Notes under the pieces: generated by a model
Seen by the model: only the letters and a program-made list of their open reading frames with translations
What the model was told of the DNA's origin: nothing
Database searches by the model: none
Part shown: positions 41,591 to 51,161 of the stretch, piece after piece
How the letters are laid out: every line of letters starts with the position of its first letter
How positions within the stretch are numbered: the first letter of the stretch is position 1
Program-made: the position numbers and the translations under genes
DNA from: Pannonibacter indicus
Lineage (GTDB): Bacteria > Pseudomonadota > Alphaproteobacteria > Rhizobiales > Stappiaceae
NCBI RefSeq assembly: GCF_001418225.1
Contig: NZ_LIPT01000006.1
Coordinates: 146,596-210,595 of the forward strand
Direction: 5' to 3'
DNA length: 64,000 bases

Positions 41591-44209
41591 TCAAGCCTTG
41601 CCTGGCCTGACCCTAAACCCCAGCCGGATCTGTTTTTCGATCTCCGTCAGGGCGAAGAATACCACGCCGGCCGCGACGATCAGAAGCCCGTCGGCGAAAG
41701 GCACCGCCTCAGTCCCCAGCAGCATCTGCAAGGGCGGCAGATAGGTGGCGGCGAATTGCGCGGCGGTGACCGCCAGAACCACCGTCCAGACCACCTTCGT
41801 CCCTTTCACCGCCGCCCATGTGAGGGAGGTGCCGTAGATGTTGCGGATGAAGAAGAGGTGGAAAATCTCGAGCACGACAACGGTGTTGACCGAGATGGTC
41901 TGCGCCAGTTCCAGCGAGTAGCCGCGCGCCAGCGCATAGTTGAACATGCCAAAAACGGTTGCGACGAAAAGGCTGCCGACCAGCACGATGTGCCAGGCCA
42001 GATCCCCCGTCAGCAACGGCTCATCACGGCGGCGCGGCGGGCGCGCCATCGTGCCGGGCTCAGAGGGTTCAAAGGCGAGCGCCAGCCCCAGCGTCACGCT
42101 GCTGACCAGATTGATCCACAGCACCTGCACCGCCGTGACCGGCAGGGCAAGGCCGAGAAACAGCGCCAGAATGATCGGCAGGGCCTGACCGGCATTGGTC
42201 GGCAGCGTCCAGCTGATCACCTTTTTCAGATTGTCCCACACCGTGCGCCCTTCGCGCACAGCGGCGGCGATGGAGGCGAAATTGTCGTCAGCAAGCACCA
42301 GATCTGCGGCTTCCTTGGCCGCTTCCGAGCCCTTCAGCCCCATGGCAATGCCCGCATCGGCACGCTTCAGGGCCGGGGCATCATTTACCCCGTCGCCCGT
42401 CATGGCCACGGAGAGGCCCCGCGCCTGCAGGGCCGCAACCAGCCGCAGCTTGTGCTCGGGGCTGGTGCGGGCGAAGACATCGCAATCCACCACTTCCATG
42501 GCAAGCTGAGGGTCATCCAGCCTGTCGAGATCCGCCCCGGTGAGCACCCGGTGCGGATTTTCAAGTCCGATCTGCCGGGCGATGGCCGCAGCCGTTCCGG
42601 CGTGGTCACCGGTGATCATCTTCACCCGGATTCCAGCGGTCCGGCATTCGGCCACGGCCTCGACCGCCTCCGGGCGCGGCGGGTCGATCAGCCCGGCCAG
42701 GCCCAGGAACGTCAGGCTTCCGTCAAGGCTGTTCCGGTCGATTTCCGGACCCGTCTCGTGCCGCATGGCAAGGGCCAGAACACGCAGACCCCGTTTTGCC
42801 ATGGCTTCGGCCCGGTCATGCCAGTGCGGCAGGTCAATCCCGTGGCACATGCGCAGCACCCGCTCCGGCGCACCCTTCACATGGGTGACGCGCTCGCCGC
42901 CGGCCTCCGCCAGGACCGCCATATAGCGGTGGCGGCTGTCGAACGGGATGACATCCAGCCGCTCGGCATTGATCTCGCCCGCAGCCTTGCCCGCCAGCGC
43001 AAGCAGCGCCCCTTCCATCGGATCGCCCTCGACGATCCAGTGCCCGGCCTTGCAGGCAAGGGCCGCATCGTTGCAAAGCGCGGCCGTCCGGGCGAGCTGA
43101 GAGAGATCTCCGCGCGGCTGGATCGCTCCGGAGGGGGCATAGCCGTCGCCTTTAACCTCGAACACGCCGTCCGGCGTCTCGACGCAAACAACCGCCATCT
43201 CGTTGCGGGTCAGGGTTCCGGTCTTGTCGGTGCAGATCACCGAGACCGAGCCGATGGCCTCGATGGCCGGAAGGCGGCGGATGATGGCATGGCGCTGCGC
43301 CATGGCCCTGACGCCGATGGCCAGCGTGATGGTGGTGACCGCCGGCAGGCCTTCCGGAATGGCGGCCACAGCCACGCCGACAACCGCCATGAACAGGGAT
43401 GCAAAAGGATGGCCGCCGAGGAAATACCCCCAGGCCAGCAGGATCGCGGCGGCCAGAACGATCAGCAGCGAGAGCCAGCGGGCAAAGTGATCCATCTGCT
43501 CCACGAGCGGCGTCTTCAGCGTCTCCACGCCGGATAGAAGCCCGCCGATGCGGCCGATTTCCGTATGCGGACCCGTTGCCACCACGAGGCCGCGCCCGGA
43601 ACCTTGCGTCACCAGCGTGCCGGACCAGAGCATGGACCGCCGGTCCCCCAGCGGTGCATTCTCCGCAACCGGGGCGGCGCTCTTGTCCGTGGGAACCGAT
43701 TCGCCGGTCAGGATGGCTTCCTGCGCGCTCAGCCCATGGGCCTGCAGCAGCCGCAGATCCGCAGGCACCTTGTCCCCGGCCTCCAGCAGCACGACATCGC
43801 CCGGCACCAGCGCCGTGCCATCCACCGAAACCCGCTGCCCGCCGCGCAGGACAGCCGTCCGCGGCGCCAGCATGCTGCGGATGGCGGCCATCGCCGCCTC
43901 TGCCTTGCCTTCCTGCAGGAAGCCGATCATGGCATTGCCCGCCACCACTGCCAGAATGACGGCGGTGTCGATCCAGTGCTGCAGCAGGGCCGTCACTACA
44001 GCCGCCCCCAGCAGCACATAGATCAGCACATTATGGAACTGGGAGAGAAACCGGACAAGCGCGCTGCGCCCGGCAACTTCCGGCAGACGGTTGGGGCCGT
44101 AGGTCACCAGGCGGCTGGCCGCCTCTTCCGGGGACAGCCCCCCGGGGCCTGCGGACAATTGATCAAGGCAGGCCTGCGCGGTCTGGCTATGCGGAGAGGT
44201 CAGGGTCAT
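41591..44209 (-). CDS. Cation-transporting P-type ATPase (P2 type, Ca/Na-like)
   Basis: This 872-aa P-type ATPase of the SERCA/PacL-like P2 group has an N-terminal cation-ATPase domain (PEEAASRLVTYGPNRLP), actuator ILTGESVPTDK, fourth helix AAIPEGLPAVTTITLAIG with the PEGLP ion-binding kink, and phosphorylation site ICTDKTGTLTRNEM. VKGAPERVLRMC and hinge VAMTGDGVNDAPALKRADAG follow, with six C-terminal helices. The PEGLP motif indicates calcium or another hard cation rather than heavy metals. It is third in the HTH-antiporter-ATPase unit, 72 bases after the antiporter. Confidence 0.92.
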   Translation of the reverse strand: MTLTSPHSQTAQACLDQLSAGPGGLSPEEAASRLVTYGPNRLPEVAGRSALVRFLSQFHNVLIYVLLGAAVVTALLQHWIDTAVILAVVAGNAMIGFLQEGKAEAAMAAIRSMLAPRTAVLRGGQRVSVDGTALVPGDVVLLEAGDKVPADLRLLQAHGLSAQEAILTGESVPTDKSAAPVAENAPLGDRRSMLWSGTLVTQGSGRGLVVATGPHTEIGRIGGLLSGVETLKTPLVEQMDHFARWLSLLIVLAAAILLAWGYFLGGHPFASLFMAVVGVAVAAIPEGLPAVTTITLAIGVRAMAQRHAIIRRLPAIEAIGSVSVICTDKTGTLTRNEMAVVCVETPDGVFEVKGDGYAPSGAIQPRGDLSQLARTAALCNDAALACKAGHWIVEGDPMEGALLALAGKAAGEINAERLDVIPFDSRHRYMAVLAEAGGERVTHVKGAPERVLRMCHGIDLPHWHDRAEAMAKRGLRVLALAMRHETGPEIDRNSLDGSLTFLGLAGLIDPPRPEAVEAVAECRTAGIRVKMITGDHAGTAAAIARQIGLENPHRVLTGADLDRLDDPQLAMEVVDCDVFARTSPEHKLRLVAALQARGLSVAMTGDGVNDAPALKRADAGIAMGLKGSEAAKEAADLVLADDNFASIAAAVREGRTVWDNLKKVISWTLPTNAGQALPIILALFLGLALPVTAVQVLWINLVSSVTLGLALAFEPSEPGTMARPPRRRDEPLLTGDLAWHIVLVGSLFVATVFGMFNYALARGYSLELAQTISVNTVVVLEIFHLFFIRNIYGTSLTWAAVKGTKVVWTVVLAVTAAQFAATYLPPLQMLLGTEAVPFADGLLIVAAGVVFFALTEIEKQIRLGFRVRPGKA

Positions 44210-44281
44210 GCAGTTTCTGGCTCCTTCGTCATCAGATGTCAGAGGGCCCTGCCCCCACGCGATCCTCTTTCAGATCCTTTC

Positions 44282-45991
44282 TCAGGCCGTGGCACGGCCT
44301 TCCGAGGCAATTTCAGGGATCTCGGTGCGCTCCTCCGCCTCGGCACCGCACAGCAGCTCTGCTGCCCGGTCCGCCGCATCCTGGAACGGCTCCAGCACCA
44401 GATTGACGCCCGAACCGGACAGGACGCCTGTGTCGTGAGCGGTGTGGGAGGCCGCTGCGATGCGCCCGGTAAAGCCAGCCGCCCGCGTCAGCTGGATCAA
44501 TGTCCGGCGGGCATCCTCATGGCTGATCCCGGCCGGGTGGATCGGCACCGTGGAGACAATCCAGACCGCCTCACGCAATGGCAGTTCGGCGACGAATTCC
44601 GGATCGGTCGCATCCCCGAATTCGGCGGCAAGGCCAAGTTCCTTCCAGCGCTGCACGGCCTGCGGATTGAAATCGATGCCCAGCACCCGGATGCCCCGCC
44701 GCTGCAGCCGCATGCCGATGGCAGTGCCGAAGCGCCCGAGGCCGAAGAGAATGATCTGGAACCGCCCCTTGGGCAGAGGCGCAGCCTCCCCTGCCTCCCG
44801 GTGGGCATTGCGCCGCTCGAACAGGCCGAGCCAGGGCTCACACAGGGCATAGAGCTGATGGGAATAGGTGATCATGTAGGTCGAGGCGGCGATGGTGACG
44901 AGGCCAACCATGGTCACCAGCCCCAGCGCCTCGTCCGGCACATGACCCAGCGTCACGCCCATGGCGATGAAGATCAGCGAGAATTCGCTGATCTGCGCCA
45001 CCGTCAGGCCGGCCAGAAAGCCGGTACGCTTGCGGTAGCCGAGTGCCCCCATGATCGCCAGAACGATCAGCGGATTGCCGATGAGCACGAACAGGGAAAA
45101 CACCACGGCCCCGGTCACATGGCTGCCCAGCTGCGACAGATCCAGCGTGGCACCGAGCGCAATGAAGAAGAAGAGCAGCAGGAAATCGCGCAGCGGCCCG
45201 AGCCGGGCTGCAATGGTTTCCCGGTAGGCGGTGGAGGCCAGCGCCACACCAGCCAGCAGGCCGCCCACTTCCTTGCCAAGGCCGATCTGATCGCCGATGG
45301 CTGCAAACATGGCCGCCAGCGCAAGCGCGAAGATCACCAGCAGCTCCGGCACCCGGGCCAGCCATGCGGTGAGCGGATTGGCAAGATAGCGCACGAACAA
45401 TACCACCGCTGCCACCATGGCAAGCCCCGCACCCATGATGGTGACGATGGAGCCATCCCCATGCCCGCCTTCTCCGGCAGCCCCGATTCCGATGGCCGAC
45501 AGCACGATCATGGCAAAGACCACAAACAGATCCTGCACGATGAGGAAACCAAGAGCGATCTGGCCATGCAACGCATCGATCTCGCGCTTGTCGGACAGCA
45601 GCTTGACGATGATGATGGTGGAGGAGAACGTCAGGGCCACCGCCACATAGAGGCTGGTGACATGGCCAAGGCCCAGCGCAAGCCCGATCAGATAGCCGAA
45701 GAAGGCGGTGAAGAGCACCTGCCCCAGGCCGGTCATGACCGAAACAAGGCCAAGGGACCGGACCAGCTTCACATCCAGCTTGATGCCGACGAGGAATAAG
45801 AGAACCGCAATGCCGAGTTCGGACAGCAGCTTGATCTGCTCCCCGGAGTGAACGGCATCCAGTGCCGATGGCCCGGCGACCAGCCCGACAGCAATGAAGC
45901 TGACGATCAGCGGCTGGCGCAGCAGCGTGCCGGCAAGGCCGACGGCGGCAGCCAGCACAAGCAGCATCGAGACTTCGGTGAAAACACTCAT
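44282..45991 (-). CDS. Monovalent cation:proton antiporter CPA2 (KefB/YbaL-like)
   Basis: The 569-aa protein has an N-terminal Na+/H+-exchanger domain of about 12 helices (LLVLAAAVGLAGTLLRQPLIVSFIAVGLVAGP, LLFLVGIKLDVKLVRSLGL) and a C-terminal RCK/TrkA-N nucleotide-binding domain, FGLGRFGTAIGMRLQRRGI (about residue 410) then VLGIDFNPQAV. It probably exports potassium or sodium in exchange for protons under redox or nucleotide control. Its start overlaps the stop of the upstream HTH gene by four bases (ATGA), so the two are translationally coupled. Confidence 0.9.
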   Translation of the reverse strand: MSVFTEVSMLLVLAAAVGLAGTLLRQPLIVSFIAVGLVAGPSALDAVHSGEQIKLLSELGIAVLLFLVGIKLDVKLVRSLGLVSVMTGLGQVLFTAFFGYLIGLALGLGHVTSLYVAVALTFSSTIIIVKLLSDKREIDALHGQIALGFLIVQDLFVVFAMIVLSAIGIGAAGEGGHGDGSIVTIMGAGLAMVAAVVLFVRYLANPLTAWLARVPELLVIFALALAAMFAAIGDQIGLGKEVGGLLAGVALASTAYRETIAARLGPLRDFLLLFFFIALGATLDLSQLGSHVTGAVVFSLFVLIGNPLIVLAIMGALGYRKRTGFLAGLTVAQISEFSLIFIAMGVTLGHVPDEALGLVTMVGLVTIAASTYMITYSHQLYALCEPWLGLFERRNAHREAGEAAPLPKGRFQIILFGLGRFGTAIGMRLQRRGIRVLGIDFNPQAVQRWKELGLAAEFGDATDPEFVAELPLREAVWIVSTVPIHPAGISHEDARRTLIQLTRAAGFTGRIAAASHTAHDTGVLSGSGVNLVLEPFQDAADRAAELLCGAEAEERTEIPEIASEGRATA

Positions 45992-46215
45992 TCGCTTTGC
46001 CCCTCCGCATGCGGCGTTTCAGACGGTCCGCAGGTCCTTGGCACGGTTTCATGGCGGCGCAGGAACTCGGCCAGATCCGCATCCGCGATCCGCCAGCCCC
46101 TGCCGATATCGATGGCCCTGAGTTCTCCGGCCTTGATCCAGTGCCGGACCGTGGCTTCGGCAATCTTCAGGCGGTCAGCGACCTCCCGGACGGTCTGATA
46201 GGTTTCGCAAGGCAT
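45988..46215 (-). CDS. Small HTH (excisionase/MerR-type) DNA-binding protein
   Basis: The 75-aa protein is almost entirely a HTH_17 winged helix: TYQTVREVADRLKIAEATVRHW, IKAGELRAIDIGRGWRIADADLAEFLRRH. This fold is found in excisionases and small transcription factors. Here it leads an operon with a cation antiporter (four-base overlap) and a P-type ATPase, so a local regulator is more likely than phage excisionase. I chose ATG 46215; an ATG seven codons earlier is possible. An FNR/FixK-like box lies about 57 bases upstream. Confidence 0.85.
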   Translation of the reverse strand: MPCETYQTVREVADRLKIAEATVRHWIKAGELRAIDIGRGWRIADADLAEFLRRHETVPRTCGPSETPHAEGQSE

Positions 46216-46271
46216 CCTGACTGCCCCTGACTTCAATTCGGTGAAGCATAGCGGCGTTTGACATCTTTTGA

Positions 46272-46285
46272 TTGAGATGGATCAA
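46272..46285. promoter_or_regulatory. FNR/FixK-like binding site
   Basis: TTGAG-ATGG-ATCAA differs from the FNR/FixK consensus TTGAT-N4-ATCAA at one position. It is in the divergent gap between the HTH-antiporter-ATPase operon and the alcohol dehydrogenase gene, 57 bases before the HTH start and about 215 before the dehydrogenase start. Confidence 0.5.
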
Positions 46286-46500
46286 TTCAGCAGCTGCCGA
46301 TGCGTGCTTGTATGACGGGAAGACGGCCTGAACAGCCAAGGGAGGCGGCCCGTGCGGGATGTGAAGCGCCACCGTGAAACGTCAGGGTTTCAACCAAGGT
46401 GATCGGGAAGCCGCCAGGCAGCAGGATGGCTTGCCAGACGTCCGGGACCTGCCCGGCAGGCCTGTTCCGGCATCCCGCATGGGGGCAGAAGGAGGACACC

Positions 46501-47577
46501 ATGGCACAGATGATGAAGGCAGCGATCTTCGCCGGACCCAACCGCATCGTTCTTGATGAAAAGCCGGTGCCGGATGTGGGCCCGCTGGACGCGCTGATCC
46601 GCATCACCACCACGACGATCTGCGGCACGGACGTGCATATTCTCAAGGGTGAATACCCGGTGGAACGGGGGCTGACCATCGGGCATGAGCCGGTCGGCAT
46701 CATCGAGAAGCTGGGCTCCGCCGTGAAGGGCTACCAGGAAGGACAGCGGGTGATTGCCGGCGCGATCACACCCAGCGGCCACAGCGCGGCCTGCCTGTGC
46801 GGCTGCATGTCCCAGGATGGCGCTGGCACGAAACATGGCTTCAAGGCCATGGGCGGCTGGCGCTTCGGCAACACGATTGATGGCGCTCAGGCCGAATATC
46901 TGCTGGTGCCCGACGCAATGGTCAATCTGGCGCCCATCCCCGACGGGCTGACGGACGAGCAGGTTCTGATGTGCCCGGACATCATGTCCACCGGCTTCTC
47001 CGGGGCGGAAAGCGGTGCCATCAAGATCGGCGACACGGTGGCGGTGTTTGCGCAAGGCCCCATCGGCCTGTGCGCCACGGCGGGTGCGCGGCTGATGGGC
47101 GCAACGGCCATCATCGGGGTGGAAACCGTCCCTGCCCGCATGGAAATCTCCCGCCGCATGGGCGCGGACCACATCGTCGACTTCAGCAAGGGCGACCCGG
47201 TGGACGAAATCATGCGGCTGACGGATGGGCGCGGCGTGGATGTCGCCATCGAGGCCCTCGGCCGGCAGGAAACCTTTGAAGCCGCGCTGCGGGTGCTGCG
47301 CCCCGGCGGGACCCTCTCCTCGCTCGGCGTCTATTCCAGCGACCTCACCATCCCGCTCGGGCCCTTCCTCGCCGGACTTGGAGACCACAAGCTGGTCACA
47401 TCCCTGTGCCCCGGCGGCAAGGAGCGCATGCGCCGGCTGATGGATGTCATTGCCTCCGGCCGCCTCGACACCAGCTCGCTGGTGACGCACCGGTTCAAGC
47501 TGGATGACATTGAAGCGGCCTATGACCTCTTCGCCAATCAGCGCGACGGCGTTCTGAAAGTCGCCATCACGCCCTGA
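46501..47577 (+). CDS. Zinc-dependent NAD(P) alcohol dehydrogenase (secondary-alcohol type)
   Basis: This 358-aa medium-chain dehydrogenase has the catalytic zinc site of the Thermoanaerobacter/Clostridium secondary alcohol dehydrogenase type: Cys in TICGTDVHIL (about residue 40), His-Glu in GHEPVG (about 61) and Asp in MCPDIMSTGFSGAE. The cysteine-rich ACLCGCMS segment is not the structural-zinc loop of classical ADH. The coenzyme motif is VFAQGPIGLCATAGARL. It oxidises or reduces small alcohols or aldehydes. ATG 46501 is preceded by AAGGAGG. It stands opposite the cation-transport operon, sharing a control region with an FNR-like box. Confidence 0.9.
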   Translation: MAQMMKAAIFAGPNRIVLDEKPVPDVGPLDALIRITTTTICGTDVHILKGEYPVERGLTIGHEPVGIIEKLGSAVKGYQEGQRVIAGAITPSGHSAACLCGCMSQDGAGTKHGFKAMGGWRFGNTIDGAQAEYLLVPDAMVNLAPIPDGLTDEQVLMCPDIMSTGFSGAESGAIKIGDTVAVFAQGPIGLCATAGARLMGATAIIGVETVPARMEISRRMGADHIVDFSKGDPVDEIMRLTDGRGVDVAIEALGRQETFEAALRVLRPGGTLSSLGVYSSDLTIPLGPFLAGLGDHKLVTSLCPGGKERMRRLMDVIASGRLDTSSLVTHRFKLDDIEAAYDLFANQRDGVLKVAITP

Positions 47578-47603
47578 AAATCTCCATTCCGGCGCTATGG
47601 CGC

Positions 47604-47643
47604 ATAAAAAAGAAGCGGCGCCACCGGATGGATGGCGCCGCTT
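47604..47643 (-). terminator. Terminator of the TRAP transporter unit (minus strand)
   Basis: AAGCGGCGCCA (47613-47623) and TGGCGCCGCTT (47633-47643) form an 11-pair stem. On the minus strand it is followed by CTTTTTTATG, a good T-run, so it ends the TRAP transcript; it may also help end the dehydrogenase transcript. Confidence 0.88.
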
Positions 47644-47687
47644 AATTTCATTCACATGGTTCGCTGGCACATGCCCCGTCGGCCGGA

Positions 47688-49868
47688 TCAGTCCGAGCCG
47701 CGGGCGAGCATGCCCGGCGTGACGAAGCGCTTCTGATAGGCAAGCAGCGCCACGCCGATGGCAAGGCCGGCGAGATCGGAGATCAGGCCGCCCTGGATCA
47801 TGCACAGAGCGCCGATCAGCAGCACCACGCGCAGGACAGAAGCGAGTTTGCCGAAGTACCAGCCCTGCACGGACGCCGAGAGCATGTAGATGCCGACGCT
47901 CGCCGTGACGAAGACATGCAGGACTTCCATCCACGTGCCCTGCATGAGCATTGCCTGCGAATAGAAGAACATGAAGGGCACGACGAAAGCGGCAAGACCG
48001 ATCTTGAAGCTTTCGACCGACGTCTTCATCGGATCCGACCCCGACAAGGCCGCCCCCGCATAGGCGGCAAGCGCCACCGGCGGTGTGATGGCGGACATGA
48101 CCGCGAAGTAGAACACGAAGAAATGCGCCGTCAGCACCGGGATGCCGAGGTTGACGAGGCCCGGTGCCACGACAGCGGCAGCGACCGCATAGGCGGCCGT
48201 CGTCGGCATGCCCATGCCCAGCACGATGGAAATGCACATGGCAAAGAACAGCGCCAGAAGCTGGTTCTGTTCGGCAATGCCAAGCAGCAGGCTGGAGAAG
48301 CGGGCACCAACACCGGTGAGCGCGATCACGCCGACGATGATACCGGCGCAGGCACACACCGCCACCAGCTGGATCGACATGCGCGCCGCCAGATCAAAGG
48401 CCTTGGCGAGAAGGCGCGGCCCCATCCGGTGCGGCGTGAGCCAGCTGACCACCGCCGCCGCCATCATCGACACCGTACCGGCACGGATCACAGAATAGCC
48501 GGCAAACAATGTGTAGATCAGCATGATGATCGGGATGAAGAGATAGACCTGCTTCAGCAGTTCCTTGAACACCGGCAGTTCTTCCTTGGGAAGGCCCTTC
48601 ATACCCATCTTCGTCGCCTGAAGATCGACCATGAAGTAAACCGAAGCGAAATAGAGCACCGAGGGGATGATCGCCGCAATGACGATATCCGTGTAGGGGA
48701 TGCCCGTCACTTCGGCCATGATGAAGGCGCCCGCGCCCATGATCGGCGGCATGATCTGCCCGCCGGACGAGGCAGCCGCTTCGACGGCAGCCGAGGTCTT
48801 GGCCGGATATCCGACCTTCTTCATCAGCGGGATGGTGAGCGAGCCGGTCGACACCACGTTGCCGGCCGATGTGCCGTTGATCATGCCCATCAGGCCCGAG
48901 GCCAGAACCGCCACCTTGGCCGGTCCGCCACGGGCGCGGCCTGCTGCTGCAAAGGCGAAGTTGACGAAATAATCGCCCACTTTGGAGGCCTGCAGGAAGG
49001 CGGCGAAGGTGATGAACAGGATGATGTAGGTGGAGGACACCGCCACCGGATCACTCAGGATGCCCTGATCGGTGAAGATGTAGGTGAAGAAACGGGTCGG
49101 CTCATAACCACGGTGGTTGAGGAAGCCGGGCAGGTAGGGGCCTGCAAAGGAATAGAGAATGAAGATCGAGGCGATCACCACCAGCGCGAGGCCGGCCACG
49201 CGCCGCGTCACCTCGAGAATGAGGATCACACCGACGAGTGCTGCATAATAGTCCGCCGGCTGCGCCATGGCGGTACCCGCGCGCAGGCGCAGCGGCCCGA
49301 CGTTGAAGAGGATGTAGCCCAGAACCGCAATGGACGCGATGCCGAGGGCATAATCCGCCCAGCCGATGCGGGCACGGTCGCGGTTCGGCAGGAACCAGGC
49401 CCCGGCCAGAGCCGCAAGCGTGCCAACCAGAAGCGGCAGGCCGAAATTGGCGAAAACGAACGCCGGCGGACGCGGAATGCCGGCCAGCCAGTAGCCGCCC
49501 CAGGCATAGGCCACCATGGCAAAGCCATAACCGATGCCGCCGGCACCCACGGCCATGAACAGCCAGTCGAGCGGATTGCGGCGCGCCTCGGCGGGCGCCG
49601 TATGCGGCAGCTGCACGGCGGAATAGATCAGGAACCCGAGCAGCAGCCCGCCGCAGACGTGGATCAGGCGGTAGGTCCAGGTCTCCAGCGGGTAGAGGTT
49701 CATGACCCCGATGTGAAAGGCCGTATAGGCAATGCAGAGAACCGTGATTGTCAGGTTGATCCAGCTGCCATGCAGGCGCTGGTTGCTGGCAACCGGTTCT
49801 TCATCGACATTCTGGGCCAGAATCGGCCCGCTGCCCTTGGGCGCTGAGGCGTTGTCAGCTTGTGTCAT
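47688..49868 (-). CDS. TRAP transporter fused 4TM/12TM permease (TAXI type)
   Basis: This 726-aa membrane protein fuses the small DctQ-like and large DctM-like TRAP permease domains, as usual for TAXI systems. The N-terminal part has four to six helices. The DctM part carries GLMGMINGTSAGNVVSTGSLTIPLMKKVGY, AAVEAAASSGGQIMPPIMGAGAFIMAEV, GMGMPTTAAYAVAAAVVAPGLV and AVMSAITPPVALAAYAGAALSGSDPMKT, all diagnostic. It imports an organic anion using an ion gradient. ATG 49868 (MTQADNAS) is preferred; an ATG 10 codons earlier is possible. It follows the TAXI binding protein gene by 142 bases. Confidence 0.92.
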   Translation of the reverse strand: MTQADNASAPKGSGPILAQNVDEEPVASNQRLHGSWINLTITVLCIAYTAFHIGVMNLYPLETWTYRLIHVCGGLLLGFLIYSAVQLPHTAPAEARRNPLDWLFMAVGAGGIGYGFAMVAYAWGGYWLAGIPRPPAFVFANFGLPLLVGTLAALAGAWFLPNRDRARIGWADYALGIASIAVLGYILFNVGPLRLRAGTAMAQPADYYAALVGVILILEVTRRVAGLALVVIASIFILYSFAGPYLPGFLNHRGYEPTRFFTYIFTDQGILSDPVAVSSTYIILFITFAAFLQASKVGDYFVNFAFAAAGRARGGPAKVAVLASGLMGMINGTSAGNVVSTGSLTIPLMKKVGYPAKTSAAVEAAASSGGQIMPPIMGAGAFIMAEVTGIPYTDIVIAAIIPSVLYFASVYFMVDLQATKMGMKGLPKEELPVFKELLKQVYLFIPIIMLIYTLFAGYSVIRAGTVSMMAAAVVSWLTPHRMGPRLLAKAFDLAARMSIQLVAVCACAGIIVGVIALTGVGARFSSLLLGIAEQNQLLALFFAMCISIVLGMGMPTTAAYAVAAAVVAPGLVNLGIPVLTAHFFVFYFAVMSAITPPVALAAYAGAALSGSDPMKTSVESFKIGLAAFVVPFMFFYSQAMLMQGTWMEVLHVFVTASVGIYMLSASVQGWYFGKLASVLRVVLLIGALCMIQGGLISDLAGLAIGVALLAYQKRFVTPGMLARGSD

Positions 49869-49970
49869 GGTGTTCGTCCCGAATGGATACCGGATCATTC
49901 ACGAAGAATGGCGGCAGCCGGCAGCTGCCGCCCTCCGGAGTTTGGCCACCCGGCACAAGGGCCGGGGGCT

Positions 49971-50010
49971 CATCTCAGGGCTTGATGCGTCAGCATCTAT
50001 AGCCTTGGTC
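49971..50010. repeat. Dispersed intergenic element, copy 4 (partial)
   Basis: Only the second half is kept: GGCTTGATGCGTCAGCATC followed by TATAGCCTTGGTCTTA. The hairpin GATGC-GTCA-GCATC is intact and extended by GGCT/AGCC. The AAGCCCGTGCGGCG linker and first hairpin are missing. It lies inside the TAXI-TRAP transcription unit, touching the TAXI stop codon. Confidence 0.6.
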
Positions 50011-50988
50011 TTACTGACCCTTCAGGGCATCGGGAATGGTGATGCCCTTTTCTTCATAGTAGCGCACGGCGCCCGGATGGAACGGCAGGAACGAGTTCTT
50101 GTCGATGTTCTCTGCAATTGTCTCGGCAGCGGTGGCGTGGATCTGCACCATGCGGTCATTGTTTTCCATCACCAGCTTGGTGATTTCATAGGCCAGCGTT
50201 TCCGGCATTTCGGCATTGGCAACGGCGAAGTTCCACAGGCTCACGGTGCCCTGCGGGTCCGGGAAGCCCTGATAGAGGCCGCCAGGCACTTCGAAGGCAG
50301 CCAGTTCCGGCATGGCTTCGAGGATCTTCGTCTGCTCGTCTTCACTGAAGCCAAAGATGTTGACCGGGTTTTCAGCTGCAATCTGGGCGAAGGCGGAGAT
50401 CGGAACGCCGGCAGCGAAAGCGAAGGCGTCGATCAGGCCGTCCTTGACCTGGCTGGTCGCATCATTGGCGCCGGAATAGGAAATCACCGGCTTCACGCCG
50501 ACGGTTTCAAAGTAGCGGGGCCAATAGGTTGCGGCCGTACCGCCAGCCGGACCAACCGACACGCGCTTGCCGTCAAGATCGGCTACCTTCGTGATGCCCG
50601 ACGACTTCAGCGCAACGACCTGGAACGGCGTCTGATACATTGGGAACAGGGCGCGAAGCTTCTTGTGCTCGACACCCGGAGCCAGTTCGCTTTCACCCAT
50701 CCAGGCCTGATAGGCCGGCCCCATGGTGACGAGGCCCATCAGATGGTCGCCCGTTTCCACCAGCGTGGCGTTCTGCACCGGCCCGCCGGTCACTTCAGCC
50801 GAAGAATTGACGCCGAGCTTTTCGGTGATCAGGCCGGCAAGGCCCGTGCCGTAGATGAAATAAGTGCCACCCTGACTTGCCGTTCCAATGGTCATGCTGC
50901 CGGGCCAGCCGGTCTTGTCCTGAGCAACGGCCGGGGCAGCAACGCAAAGCGCCATGGCACCAGCCATGGCAATCATCAGCTTCTTCAT
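50011..50988 (-). CDS. TAXI-family TRAP transporter substrate-binding protein
   Basis: This 325-aa periplasmic protein has a cleavable signal peptide (residues 1-22, ending APAVA-QD). Family motifs are MTIGTASQGGTYFIYGTGLAGLI, LRALFPMYQTPFQVVALKSSGI, GKRVSVGPAGGTAATYWPRYFETVG, QVKDGLIDAFAFAAGVP and a late FLPFHPGAVRYYEEKG. It delivers substrate (likely an organic acid or glutamate-like compound) to the fused permease encoded next. The ligand is unknown. A perfect 24-bp palindrome lies about 175 bases upstream of its start. Confidence 0.93.
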   Translation of the reverse strand: MKKLMIAMAGAMALCVAAPAVAQDKTGWPGSMTIGTASQGGTYFIYGTGLAGLITEKLGVNSSAEVTGGPVQNATLVETGDHLMGLVTMGPAYQAWMGESELAPGVEHKKLRALFPMYQTPFQVVALKSSGITKVADLDGKRVSVGPAGGTAATYWPRYFETVGVKPVISYSGANDATSQVKDGLIDAFAFAAGVPISAFAQIAAENPVNIFGFSEDEQTKILEAMPELAAFEVPGGLYQGFPDPQGTVSLWNFAVANAEMPETLAYEITKLVMENNDRMVQIHATAAETIAENIDKNSFLPFHPGAVRYYEEKGITIPDALKGQ

Positions 50989-51161
50989 GGAATCCTCCCA
51001 ACGGTCTTCCGGTATGGTCCATCCGGCGCCTCCTCTGGGCCGGACTTGACCGGACCTAAGCGCCTGCCGGGACGCATGGCAACGCCGGGAGGTCCTCCAG
51101 ACGGCCGGTTTGTTTCATTTTCCGTTAAAGGATGGGAGGAATCCGTAACATTGCCCCGTTG

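Noticed and set aside
43565..45799. 744-codon plus-strand frame
   Set aside because: Antisense to the antiporter and ATPase genes, rich in His/Gln/Arg in the way antisense frames are, with no domain.
45988..46215. Phage excisionase
   Set aside because: The protein has the excisionase-type HTH but is coupled to a cation antiporter, with no integrase, attachment site or phage gene nearby.
47916..49847. 643-codon plus-strand frame
   Set aside because: Antisense of the TRAP permease; composition is that of a shadow frame.
50989..51161. Sigma-54 promoter for the TAXI gene
   Set aside because: No TGGCAC-N5-TTGC-like pair with the required GG-N10-GC spacing was found on the minus strand.
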